Source of the DNA: UBA7328 sp965247965 | GTDB lineage: Bacteria > Bacteroidota > Bacteroidia > Chitinophagales > Saprospiraceae | Direction of reading: 5' to 3' | Length of the DNA stretch: 64,000 nucleotides | Assembly (NCBI GenBank): GCA_965247965.1 | Contig: OZ252053.1 | Location: forward strand, 124,001 to 188,000 | Shown here: in pieces, positions 27,112 to 35,622 of the stretch | Layout of the letters: the number at the start of each line of letters is the position of its first letter | Position numbering within the stretch: position 1 is the stretch's first letter | Program-made: the position numbers and the translations under genes | The notes under the pieces: generated by a model | The model's database searches: none | What the model saw: only the letters and a program-made list of their open reading frames with translations | What the model was told of the DNA's origin: nothing

Positions 27112-28614
27112 ATGAAACCTATCTCACTCTTCCTGCTCCTGACTATCTTCGCCTGGGCTTGCTCAGAGACCAGGCAGGATAGTTCATTTTTATCGGACGC
27201 AGACCTCGATCTTGACGAACTCCTACGCCCTCAATATCACTACACAGCAGATTCTGGTTTTTTAAGCGATCCAAGCGGACTGGTGTACTACCAGGGGGAT
27301 TTTCATTTGTTTCATCAATACAGTCCTATTACTATCAGATGGGGTGTTCCCCAACACTGGGCACATGCAGTAAGCAAGGATTTAGTCAATTGGGAGCGTC
27401 TTCCCATTGCGATCTATCCCCACGGGGGAGGGAATATTTATTCAGGTTCTGCGGTAGTTGACAGACTCAATACCTCAGGCTTACAAACAGGCGAGGATCC
27501 CCCTATTGTGGCTTTTTACACCTGGAACAAGGACTTTAGCCAGTGGATGACATATAGCAATGACGGAGCCAAAACCTGGACGGAATTCGAGGGAAATCCC
27601 GTGGTTCCGCATATATATGGGAATAACAGGGACCCGAAGGTCTTTTGGCATGAAGCGTCCGGCAGATGGGTTATGATCTTATTTGTCGAAAAGTTTGACA
27701 TTTTTACTTCAGAAAATCTGAAAGAGTGGACCAGGGTGGGTTCGATGGAACTGGATAAGTTTCATGAATGTCCGGATTTTTTGGAATTGCCTGTGGATGG
27801 CAATGCAAACGAAACCCGGTCGTTGGTCACGGATGTCACAGGTCGCTATTATATCGGAGCGTTCGACGGATTGACATTCACAATTGAAAGCGGGTGGCAT
27901 TTGAGTGACTGGAATGATAGAGCTAAATCGGGAAAACATGGATATGGAGAATTCTATTCAACTCAAACCTGGAGCAATATGCCGTCGAATGACGGTCGAA
28001 CAATACAAATTGCCGCCATGCGGGACAGGAAATACAGGATCCCCACCGAAAAATTCCACAACCAGATGACTTTTCCCTGTGAACTTACCCTACGTACTAC
28101 AGATGAAGGTATCCGCTTATTTCGCTGGCCTGTCGGGGAAATAGAGAGTCTTTATAAAGGGGAGCAATCCTGGGAGAATCAGCATCTGGAGGCCGGCCAA
28201 CGCGTTAAACTGGCAGATGGAGATTTGCTCGATATAGAGGCAACATTGAAGTTACCACCTTCTACACATGAAGCAACCCTGTTTCGCAGACCATGGGCTC
28301 CGCTGAGTTTTCGCTTTACGATTCGGGGTGTTCAGGTTCACTATGATGCAGGCAAACAAGAACTGGCTGTAGAAGGCGTAACAGCACCATTGAAAGTAAA
28401 CGAGAAGGGAGAGCTGGACATCAGGATCCTGGTGGATAAGATATCATTGGAGATTTTCGGAAACGGTGGGCTGATTTCTATTTCAACATATGCTAACTTC
28501 GGACGGGATGATCACTCGACCTACCTTTCTCCTACCGGAGGAGCAATGATCATAAAAGAACTGACGGTGAGGGAGTTAAAGCCAGGTTTAGAAAGTTTAG
28601 TAAATTTGCAATAG
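27112..28614 (+). CDS. GH32 beta-fructosidase lipoprotein, intact
   Basis: 500 residues, lipobox FAWAC (Cys17). All three catalytic motifs are present: nucleophile Asp53 in FLSDPSGLVYY, transition-state stabiliser Asp174 in NNRDPKVFW, and acid/base Glu219 in HECPDFLEL. A C-terminal beta-sandwich follows (DIRILVDKISLEIFGNGG). This is the arrangement of levanases, inulinases and invertases of the Bacteroidota. The lipid anchor suggests action at the cell surface or periplasm, releasing fructose or fructo-oligosaccharides for the SusC/SusD systems. It starts 57 bases after the end of the interrupted ASPIC gene and leads a run of four genes with gaps of 9-30 bases, probably one transcript. Confidence 0.92.
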   Translation: MKPISLFLLLTIFAWACSETRQDSSFLSDADLDLDELLRPQYHYTADSGFLSDPSGLVYYQGDFHLFHQYSPITIRWGVPQHWAHAVSKDLVNWERLPIAIYPHGGGNIYSGSAVVDRLNTSGLQTGEDPPIVAFYTWNKDFSQWMTYSNDGAKTWTEFEGNPVVPHIYGNNRDPKVFWHEASGRWVMILFVEKFDIFTSENLKEWTRVGSMELDKFHECPDFLELPVDGNANETRSLVTDVTGRYYIGAFDGLTFTIESGWHLSDWNDRAKSGKHGYGEFYSTQTWSNMPSNDGRTIQIAAMRDRKYRIPTEKFHNQMTFPCELTLRTTDEGIRLFRWPVGEIESLYKGEQSWENQHLEAGQRVKLADGDLLDIEATLKLPPSTHEATLFRRPWAPLSFRFTIRGVQVHYDAGKQELAVEGVTAPLKVNEKGELDIRILVDKISLEIFGNGGLISISTYANFGRDDHSTYLSPTGGAMIIKELTVRELKPGLESLVNLQ

Positions 28615-28644
28615 TAAGAAATATGCTCCTCTGAGGCATCGATC

Positions 28645-30132
28645 ATGAGCGATTCACTTATGAATTATGAATTATCAATATTGAGCTTTCTGATTCTCTT
28701 GACCTCGTGCCAAAGTCAATCGCCCAAGGAATCATTGCCTGAAAGTCCCCCAAACTTTATCATCATCTTTACCGATGACCAGGGGTATGGAGACCTGGGC
28801 TGCTTTGGTGCGACCCACGTTCAAACCCCCAACATCGACAAACTGGCTCAGGAAGGGCTTAAATTGACCAGCTTCTATGTGGCCGCTCCGGTCTGCACTC
28901 CTTCCCGGGCTGCTTTATTGACTGGTTGTTATCCCAAAAGGGTTGATATGTCACGCGGAGGCTTAGAGATAGATGGAAAATCCTTTGTGGTTACTTTAGC
29001 TGGCGATCCCAAAGGCTTGAATCCCGATGAGATTACGATTGCCGAGATCCTGAAAACCAAGGGGTATGCTACTGGAATTTTTGGAAAATGGCACCTGGGA
29101 GATCAACCTGAGTTCCTTCCTACCCGGCAAGGATTTGACGAATTCTTTGGAATTCCCTACAGCCATGATATACACTCTAACAATCCCGGTCAGGGTAAAC
29201 ATTGGAACTTCCCGTTACTACCTTTGCTTGATGGCGAAAAGGTAATCGAGATGGAACCGGACGCCGATTATTTGACCAGGCGCATTACCGAACGAACCGT
29301 TCAGTTCATAGAGGATCATAAGGAGGAACCTTTCTTTATTTATGTCCCTCACCCAATTCCACATAGTCCTTTGCATGTGTCTCCTGATTTTATGGAAACC
29401 GTCTCTGATTCAGTCCGAGCCCTTCTCGATGAGGAAGACGGGTCAATAGATTATCGCACCAGAGATAATTTGTATCCTCAGGCGATCAGCGAAATCGACT
29501 GGTCGGTTGGACAAATTATTGCAGCGCTTCAAAAGCATGGATTGGAGGATAACACGCTGGTGCTCTTTACCACCGACAACGGTCCGGGTTCTCGTATGGC
29601 CAGTGCGGGAAACCTGAGAGGCCGTAAAGGAAGCACTTTTGAAGGAGGTATGCGAGTACCAACTGTTGCCTGGTGGCCAGGGAAAATCGAAGCTGGGAGC
29701 CAATCGAATGAATTGTTAACCACGATGGACCTCCTGCCGACCTTTAGTCAGTTGGCCGGGGCTGAAACACCCATGGACCGGGTTGTTGACGGTAAAGACA
29801 TTTGGTCGGTGCTGTCGGGTCAAAAATCACCTCATGAGCGGTTCTATTATTTCTTTGCAAACGAGCTGAGAGCTGTTCGGTCAGGACCCTGGAAATATCA
29901 TCAAATTCTGGTGGACCGAAATGATCCTGATGCCGCTCCGACTGCACTTTACAATCTTGAAACCGACATCGGGGAGACTCAAGATCTTTCTGTCCAGCAC
30001 CAGGATATTGTGGAGCGATTAAAGGGTTACCTGGATGAGATTGAACAAGAACTGGGCAAAGGCGATTCGTTGAGTTCAAATGTGAGGAGAGCTGGATGGG
30101 TGGATAATCCAAAGATCTTGGCCATGGACTAG
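28645..30132 (+). CDS. Family S1 sulfatase lipoprotein
   Basis: About 490 residues. Of the two possible ATGs (28645, 28660) the second gives a cleaner lipoprotein signal (MNYELSILSFLILLTSC). Sulfatase features: FTDDQGYGDLGCFG (metal site), VCTPSRAALLTGCYP with Cys84 in the C-x-P-S-R motif that is converted to formylglycine, KWHLGD, TTDNGPGSRM and RGRKGSTFEGGMRVP. It removes sulfate esters from carbohydrates in the periplasm or at the surface and needs a formylglycine-generating enzyme encoded elsewhere. Its place between two GH32 genes, 30 and 9 bases away, links it to fructan or another sulfated glycan; the substrate is not determined by sequence. Confidence 0.93.
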   Translation: MSDSLMNYELSILSFLILLTSCQSQSPKESLPESPPNFIIIFTDDQGYGDLGCFGATHVQTPNIDKLAQEGLKLTSFYVAAPVCTPSRAALLTGCYPKRVDMSRGGLEIDGKSFVVTLAGDPKGLNPDEITIAEILKTKGYATGIFGKWHLGDQPEFLPTRQGFDEFFGIPYSHDIHSNNPGQGKHWNFPLLPLLDGEKVIEMEPDADYLTRRITERTVQFIEDHKEEPFFIYVPHPIPHSPLHVSPDFMETVSDSVRALLDEEDGSIDYRTRDNLYPQAISEIDWSVGQIIAALQKHGLEDNTLVLFTTDNGPGSRMASAGNLRGRKGSTFEGGMRVPTVAWWPGKIEAGSQSNELLTTMDLLPTFSQLAGAETPMDRVVDGKDIWSVLSGQKSPHERFYYFFANELRAVRSGPWKYHQILVDRNDPDAAPTALYNLETDIGETQDLSVQHQDIVERLKGYLDEIEQELGKGDSLSSNVRRAGWVDNPKILAMD

Positions 30133-30141
30133 CAAACTGAC

Positions 30142-32139
30142 ATGATGAATACAAAACGATTTCAATATTTAGCTCTTGCTGCAACAATCATGGTGCTTGT
30201 AGGCTCATGTGAGCAGCAACGAAGCGATATCGTTATTGCCGATTTTGAAGGCAATACTTTCGGAGAATGGTCGGCTGAAGGCGGAGCCTTTGGTGCCGGC
30301 CCGGTTTCCGGGGCGATCGGAGGACAACGCAGTCTGCAAAATGTAAAGGGCGGTGGCTTTGCGAACTCCTTTCACGAAGGGGACGCTTCTACAGGAATGT
30401 TGACCAGCCCGGAGTTCACCATCTACAGAAAATATCTCAAATTTTTAATCGGCGGGGGCAAGCATGAAGGGCAAACCGGAATCCAGCTGGAGATCGATGG
30501 GAATGTAGTTCGCAGCGAAACCGGGCATGATAACGAAACACTGTGGTCGATCACCTGGGAGATAAGTGAGTGGGCAGGGAAGACCGGCCGTATAAAAATT
30601 GTGGACCAGGTTACCCAAAAATGGGGGCATATTACCGTGGATCATATCATTTTAAGTGACTTTGCTGGTCCGATTATCACCTATGAGGAGCTCACACAGG
30701 AAGAATCATTGAAAAGAGCGACTGATGCTTTAACAGCCGCCATTCCCAAAGCCGAAAACAGCGCTGAACGTCCCGTCTATCACTTTCACCCCCCCGCTCA
30801 ATGGATGAATGATCCCAATGGTCCCCTGTATTACAAAGGCTATTACCACGTTTTCTATCAGTACAATCCCTACGCCGACACCTGGGCGCGTATGCACTGG
30901 GGCCACGCCCGTAGCAAAGACCTTGTGCACTGGGAGCATCTTCCCATTGCGCTATGGCCCTCACACGAGCTTGGAGAACAGCACTGCTATTCAGGTGGTG
31001 CTGCGATCAACGGCAGAGGGAAACCCATGCTTTTCTATACCAGCGTGCCCTTCAGGACAAATGCAGCGCTCGGAAAGTATCGTCACCGTGAGGAATGGGC
31101 TGCGGTAAGCGATGATGATATGATGACCTGGACCAAGATACCCCACCTTATCGAGCATAGCACCGCGGAAGGGGAACGCATCTCAGCGCAGGACCCATTC
31201 GTCTTCACACACAATAATAAGACCTACCTGGTTTCCACCTCTAAAAGCGGGTATAATACCACAAAGAGCCTGCATCTTTATGAAGCGGCGGATCAATCCT
31301 TGACTAAGTGGGACCATAGAGGGGAGTTCTTCCATCAATCTTCGGCCTGCCCCAATTTGGTGAAATTCGGAGACAAATGGGTGCTTATGTTGATGCGGAA
31401 TTATTATGTGGGAACCATTGACTGGGAAACGTTCAAGCTTGATGCTAAAAAGATAGATGAGCTGGTTTACAGCACTGATTTCAATGCACGAGCCTCTAAC
31501 CTTCTGTTTGATGAAGAAAAAGATCGCGTCATTTTTCTGACCTGGGTCACGAGGAGAAGAAATTACGACCATCCCGGCCGTGGTTGGGCCGGGTGTATGA
31601 GTTTGCCGACTGAAATTTCTTTAGGGAATGATGATCATTTGGTTTTCAAACCGATCGAAGCTTTGAAAGATCTGCGAGGGAAGGAACAAGAGATTCGGGC
31701 TTTTGAATTAACCAATAAAGCACGCGCCCTTCCGGAATTTGCCGGGGATGTAAAAGAATTAAAGTTTAGCATAAAACCCACTAAAGGAGCAAGTTTTGGA
31801 ATTCGAGTTAGGGTTTCCGAAGATGGGACCCGGGGCGTTTCATTCACCTTTGCTAATGGAAAACTTCTGGTAGTTGGACATGGCGAGCAGCCCACGGAAG
31901 TTTCCTATGAGCTTAAAGAAGATGGTACCTTATCGGTTCACATTTTTCTGGATAAAGCAATTTTGGAATATTTTATAAATGAGGGAATAGGTTATGGGGT
32001 ACAATACATGCACAGCGAGGTGGAAGATAATGGAGTAGAGCTGTTTTCGAGTTCGGGAAAAATAAAAGTGGAGTCTTGTAAAGCCTGGGATTTGAATCCG
32101 GCACAATTTTCTTATTCTGAACAGTTTATTAAACAATAA
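30142..32139 (+). CDS. GH32 lipoprotein with N-terminal beta-sandwich domain
   Basis: 665 residues. Lipobox VGSC, then an N-terminal module (about residues 28-190: IADFEGNTFGEWSAEG...VDHIILSDF), as in levanase-type GH32 enzymes. The catalytic five-bladed propeller starts at PVYHFHPPAQWMNDPNGPLY (nucleophile Asp224). The second motif reads Q-D-P (350-352) instead of R-D-P, and the acid/base position reads A-C-P (402-404) instead of E-C-P. The C-terminal sandwich contains IFLDKAILEYFINEG. The missing Glu may mean altered chemistry, another residue as acid, or a binding role. It is 9 bases after the sulfatase stop, in the same operon. The pseudogene at 14916-16519 belongs to the same subgroup (A-C-S). 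Confidence 0.9.
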   Translation: MMNTKRFQYLALAATIMVLVGSCEQQRSDIVIADFEGNTFGEWSAEGGAFGAGPVSGAIGGQRSLQNVKGGGFANSFHEGDASTGMLTSPEFTIYRKYLKFLIGGGKHEGQTGIQLEIDGNVVRSETGHDNETLWSITWEISEWAGKTGRIKIVDQVTQKWGHITVDHIILSDFAGPIITYEELTQEESLKRATDALTAAIPKAENSAERPVYHFHPPAQWMNDPNGPLYYKGYYHVFYQYNPYADTWARMHWGHARSKDLVHWEHLPIALWPSHELGEQHCYSGGAAINGRGKPMLFYTSVPFRTNAALGKYRHREEWAAVSDDDMMTWTKIPHLIEHSTAEGERISAQDPFVFTHNNKTYLVSTSKSGYNTTKSLHLYEAADQSLTKWDHRGEFFHQSSACPNLVKFGDKWVLMLMRNYYVGTIDWETFKLDAKKIDELVYSTDFNARASNLLFDEEKDRVIFLTWVTRRRNYDHPGRGWAGCMSLPTEISLGNDDHLVFKPIEALKDLRGKEQEIRAFELTNKARALPEFAGDVKELKFSIKPTKGASFGIRVRVSEDGTRGVSFTFANGKLLVVGHGEQPTEVSYELKEDGTLSVHIFLDKAILEYFINEGIGYGVQYMHSEVEDNGVELFSSSGKIKVESCKAWDLNPAQFSYSEQFIKQ

Positions 32140-32150
32140 AATCAAAAAAG

Positions 32151-33713
32151 GTGGCCACCATCTCAAGAAGAGACTTCGTAAAAACCGGAATCATTACTAC
32201 TGCCGGTTCCTACCTTATTGGTCCTCGACAGGTCTTGGGTAGAGGATTTAACCCGCCTAAGTCGGATCCAATGACATTGCTTTTCTTTGATGACCACTAT
32301 CTGAACCGCTGGGAGAATCTGAGTCGGCACATTGGACGACCGGAGCTGGTGCCGGAGGCGACTTTCCGAGATCCTGAACATTGGACTGCTTCCGGATATC
32401 CGACAGTCTTTCGCCACGAGTCGGGCATCTGGCGGTGCCTGTATCAAGGCAAATCCTTAGAGATGCCTCTCGGGAATGACACCTATCAGAAAAGGTATCC
32501 CCTGGTAGCAGAAAGCGACGATGGTATACATTGGAGGATTCCCGATCTCACCAAACTTATCCCACTGCCTAACCGCAGATACCGTCACCAACTGTTTCCA
32601 ATTGACAAGTTCAGAGAGTGGGACTGCTATTATGACGAACGGGCAGAAGACCCCAATGAGCGCATAAAGGGCCTGGTCACCGATTATGACGGCCCCAATA
32701 CGCACCTTTGGACCTCGCCAGATGGCCTGAGGTGGAAGGAGATAGCGGGCGTACGGTGGCGGCCCGGCACTCCGGACCCACCCAGTACCGCATTTTGGAA
32801 CGAAGTGCGCGGAACCTATGTCATCAGTGCCCGCCCGACTCCAAAAACCCACCCCAGACGGGTTGCTTTCTCCGAGACCAGGGACTGGCGAAATTTCAGC
32901 GACCATGAACTGGTTCTGGCGGCCGACGCCCTGGACACCCCCCTGGCACAGCTTTACGGCATGCCGGTATTCCCCTACGCAGGAAAATTCGTCGGCTTGC
33001 TCTGGATCTACCACACCGAGCCCAAGAGTATGCGAAAATACTGGGAAGGGACAACTGACATCCAGCTGACCTACAGCTATAATGGCTGGCATTTTCAGCG
33101 CACACTGCGGGAGCCCTTCATGCCCAACCCTGGTCCTGGAGAGCCGGGTGCCGGAGTAATGCGTCCACACTGTTTGTTCGTTGACGACGACGACCAGATC
33201 CGGATCTATTCCAGTTCGTCGAGCCTGGAGCACGGATATCACATCGACGACTTCGTTGGAAGGCAACGCATTGTCGGAACTGCCGAGGGGAAAGATCACG
33301 GTGCCATATTGATGCACAAACTGCGCCTCGACGGTTTCGTCTACCTGCAATCGAACGCCGGTCCGGGGATGCTGGGAACGCGACCGCTATTCTGGAAAGG
33401 CGGCGAGGTTCGTCTCAACGTTCTGTCAGGACACGAAGTCAGGGTGCAGGTGACCGATCCCCTTGGAAAGGTCCAGGAGGGCTACACTTTCGCCGATTGT
33501 GAGCCCTTCATGGGTGATGATCTCTATTGGACACCAAGCTGGAAGGGTGGCCGGCAGTTGAAGGAATTTACGAACAAAGGAATACGCCTGGAAGTGGAAT
33601 TGAATAACGCCCGCATCTACGCGATTCGCGGCGACTTTATTCCCATGTCTGCCCGTGAAACCCGTGATTATATGGATACGGGAAAAGAACCGGTTTATCG
33701 TCCTGGTTTTTAA
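32151..33713 (+). CDS. Tat-exported GH32/GH43-like propeller protein
   Basis: 520 residues from a GTG start, 11 bases after the GH32 gene. The N-terminus has a Tat signal (SRRDFVKTGIITTAGSYLIG). The body has repeats typical of five-bladed propeller glycosidases of clan J and their relatives (HESGIWRCLYQGK, AESDDGIHWRIPDL, LWTSPDGLRWKEI, AFWNEVRGTYVISAR, RPHCLFVDDDDQIRIYSSSS). I see no canonical DPNG or E-C-P motif, so the call is to the fold and not to an activity. Tat export suggests folding or cofactor loading in the cytoplasm. Fourth gene of the GH32-sulfatase run; probably acts on the same glycan. Confidence 0.65.
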   Translation: MATISRRDFVKTGIITTAGSYLIGPRQVLGRGFNPPKSDPMTLLFFDDHYLNRWENLSRHIGRPELVPEATFRDPEHWTASGYPTVFRHESGIWRCLYQGKSLEMPLGNDTYQKRYPLVAESDDGIHWRIPDLTKLIPLPNRRYRHQLFPIDKFREWDCYYDERAEDPNERIKGLVTDYDGPNTHLWTSPDGLRWKEIAGVRWRPGTPDPPSTAFWNEVRGTYVISARPTPKTHPRRVAFSETRDWRNFSDHELVLAADALDTPLAQLYGMPVFPYAGKFVGLLWIYHTEPKSMRKYWEGTTDIQLTYSYNGWHFQRTLREPFMPNPGPGEPGAGVMRPHCLFVDDDDQIRIYSSSSSLEHGYHIDDFVGRQRIVGTAEGKDHGAILMHKLRLDGFVYLQSNAGPGMLGTRPLFWKGGEVRLNVLSGHEVRVQVTDPLGKVQEGYTFADCEPFMGDDLYWTPSWKGGRQLKEFTNKGIRLEVELNNARIYAIRGDFIPMSARETRDYMDTGKEPVYRPGF

Positions 33714-33725
33714 ATCATCAATCTA

Positions 33726-34109
33726 ATGGGTCCTTTCACAATTCTGATTGCGGGTATCGGAGTAGTGCTGGTTTGTATCATAGTATTCCGATTACACGCC
33801 TTTTTATCTTTAGTACTGGCTGCACTGGTCGTCGGAATGCTGACTTCTCCTGAGACCTTGTATGATTTCGGCATTAATAACGGCATGTTGGAAGCTGAAG
33901 CCAAAACCTTTTCTACCCAACTGCTTGGAAAAAGACTGGCCATTGCCTTTGGGAATACCTGTGGTAAAATAGGAATTCTAATTGCCATGGCCTCCGTTAT
34001 TGGAGTGAGTTTATTGAAAAGCGGGGCCGCAGAACGTCTTGTCCGCAGCTTAATGAATCTTTTTGGAAAGAAAAACACTTCCTTCGCCTTTCTTACTGGG
34101 ACTTTCACC
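33726..34109 (+). pseudogene. GntP-family permease, truncated by a MITE
   Basis: 128 codons of a gluconate/GntP-type inner-membrane permease: hydrophobic helices FTILIAGIGVVLVCIIVF, LSLVLAALVVGML, then LAIAFGNTCGKIGILIAMAS and NTSFAFLTGTFTL. The family has about 440 residues and 12-14 helices; here the gene stops at the MITE that begins at 34110. The remaining helices are not found after the MITE, so sequence was also deleted. It begins 12 bases after the propeller gene and was probably the last gene of that operon, importing a sugar acid. Confidence 0.8.
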
Positions 34110-34332
34110 CTAGTGCACCAAGCACGAAATATAGCACCCCTTATACTTGTTCCAGCCAAAGGCCGGTAGACATTTTTCACCTGCATTTCGTTGAAGAACC
34201 GCCTCACTTAGCGGAATGCTAAGCTCGGAAACCTTCGCCCCGCCCGTACCTGAACGGTACGTTCGGGCGGGCTCATTCAGATAAAAAATAACGTCGTCTA
34301 AAGGGCACTTTACTTAGTGCTTGGCGCACTAG
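34110..34332. mobile_element. 223-base MITE with CTAG ends
   Basis: Left end CTAGTGCACCAAGCACGAAA, right-end complement CTAGTGCGCCAAGCACTAAG. Internal words (CCCCTTATACTTGTT, CACCTGCATTTCGTTGAAGA, AAAAAATAACGTCGTC) are shared with the MITE at 36888-37055, so the two belong to one family. It carries an extra internal hairpin GCCCGTACCTGAACGGTACG-like palindrome near 34241-34267. No coding capacity. Confidence 0.8.
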
Positions 34333-34403
34333 CCCAGGGCAACGCCCTGGGAAAAAGATGAGAGAGGAACAAAAGCCCTGTAAGGGCGTGACATGGAGAG
34401 TTT
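34329..34403. repeat. 75-base REP-like repeat, copy 1
   Basis: Identical to 49781-49855 over 75 bases. It contains two hairpins: CCCAGGGC-AAC-GCCCTGGG and GCCCT-GTA-AGGGC. These are typical of REP/BIME-like palindromes that in Bacteroidota accompany IS200-type (RAYT) transposases; no such gene is in this window. Confidence 0.85.
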
Positions 34404-34599
34404 CAGGATTGACGAGAAATCGATGTCACACCCTTTCAGGGCTAATCACGGGGTGGTGTCCAAAACCCAGGGCGTTGCCGAAAGGTCGCCCCCCCTGTGC
34501 TGGAATGTTCGGCCCTTTCAGGGCCATATTTTGCTGACACTCGCTAAGAGGTAGAAAAACAAAAAACGCATAACAAGTCAATCAACCGGAGCCTTATTT
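34404..34599. repeat. Further REP-type hairpins
   Basis: Continues the REP cluster with ACCCTTTCAGGGCT, ACCCAGGGCGTTGCC and the perfect hairpin GGCCCT-TTC-AGGGCC near 34511-34525. No gene. Confidence 0.5.
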
Positions 34600-35328
34600 A
34601 TGACCGACTTGTCTACAAGCATCGCCTCAAAGCTCGACAACCGTTACAAGTATAACATAGGCATGGCCTCGCCATGGAACACCTCCACAATCGCGACAGT
34701 CGGACAGAAGGGCGGCCGGATGTGGACGATGGCGGTCACAGATGAAAGCCAGACCACCTGGAACGGTGTGATCGGCCGTATGGAGATCACTATGATGTTT
34801 TCCGTAAGTGATATTCTCAAACTCAACCCATTTACCAGGAAGATATTGGCTAATGCCGCCGCAGCTGCATGTGGTATGGCTGAGGTGGAAACGAAATTTG
34901 CCATGGAAAAGGGCGACAAACTTCTTATTGGCATGTCCAATCTGGGAGTCCTGACAAATGGCGCTATGCACTCCATTGAATATATAGAATCAAAGGGATA
35001 CGAATTGATCGTATTCCATGCAGTGGGTTGAGGTGGAAGGGCAATGGAACAGATGATGAAAGAAGGTATCATAGCCAAAAGCATTTGCGATCGATTGCAG
35101 ACGACCACTGGTAACGCCTATTTTATGATACCAAAAGGCGGCGTAGGTCGATACTCGAAAGTGGGCGGCATTCTTTACAACAAAGAATCGGATGACGCTT
35201 TCTTTGACTATTTGAGAAAGAATTTGCCTAAAACCATAGAAATCGTCGAGCGTGAGGAATATGTAGAAGATCCTGTTTTTGTGGAGAAAGGTGTGGATTT
35301 GTTGATTTCGTTGATAGAACATAAATAG
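34600..35328 (+). pseudogene. Tm-1-like (UPF0261) protein, broken
   Basis: The frame matches Tm-1-like ATP-binding proteins: NIGMASPWNTSTI, MAVTDES, GRMEITMMFSVSDIL, KILANAAAAACGM and ELIVFHAVG. A TGA at 35029-35031 then interrupts what is normally ATGTGGRAME; the frame continues GGRAMEQMMKEGIIAKS. After CDRLQ about 150 residues of the family are missing and the C-terminus follows directly (FMIPKGGVGRYSKVGGILYN, IEIVEREEYVEDPVFVEKG). The N-terminal 80 or so residues are missing too. It is a remnant of an enzyme probably linked to the adjoining GntP permease. Confidence 0.75.
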
Positions 35329-35409
35329 AACACAGAGGGTGCATTTCAAAATGTCCCGATATAGGAAAATATGTGTTAAATTAGATATATCAACCAAAAA
35401 TTAAAAGTC

Positions 35410-35622
35410 ATGAACGTGGTTAAATTACAGAAAAGATTTGACCAACTGATGAGTGATGTAAAGAACCTACAGGACATTGAAAGTTTTTACGACTATGAAG
35501 AAAGTTTTACCTACCTGTTAAAAGATTTTGGCAGAGAATTGCTAGAGAGTTCATTGGGCGAGGCTGTTGAAAATCGTAAAAAAAAAGATGCATCAAGACA
35601 GGTTACGGTAAAATTGAATTGA
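35410..35622 (+). CDS. IS accessory/N-terminal ORF
   Basis: 70 residues, helical and charged (VVKLQKRFDQLMSDVKNLQ). It overlaps the transposase start by four bases (TTGA), which suggests coupled translation. It may be a separate small protein or the split N-terminal part of the transposase. No domain recognised. Confidence 0.7.
   Translation: MNVVKLQKRFDQLMSDVKNLQDIESFYDYEESFTYLLKDFGRELLESSLGEAVENRKKKDASRQVTVKLN

Noticed and set aside
32457..33350. 297-codon minus-strand frame opposite the propeller gene
   Set aside because: Antisense shadow of a GC-richer gene with clear Tat signal and propeller repeats on the plus strand.
34644..35108. 154-codon minus-strand frame
   Set aside because: Opposite the Tm-1-like remnant, whose family blocks are on the plus strand.
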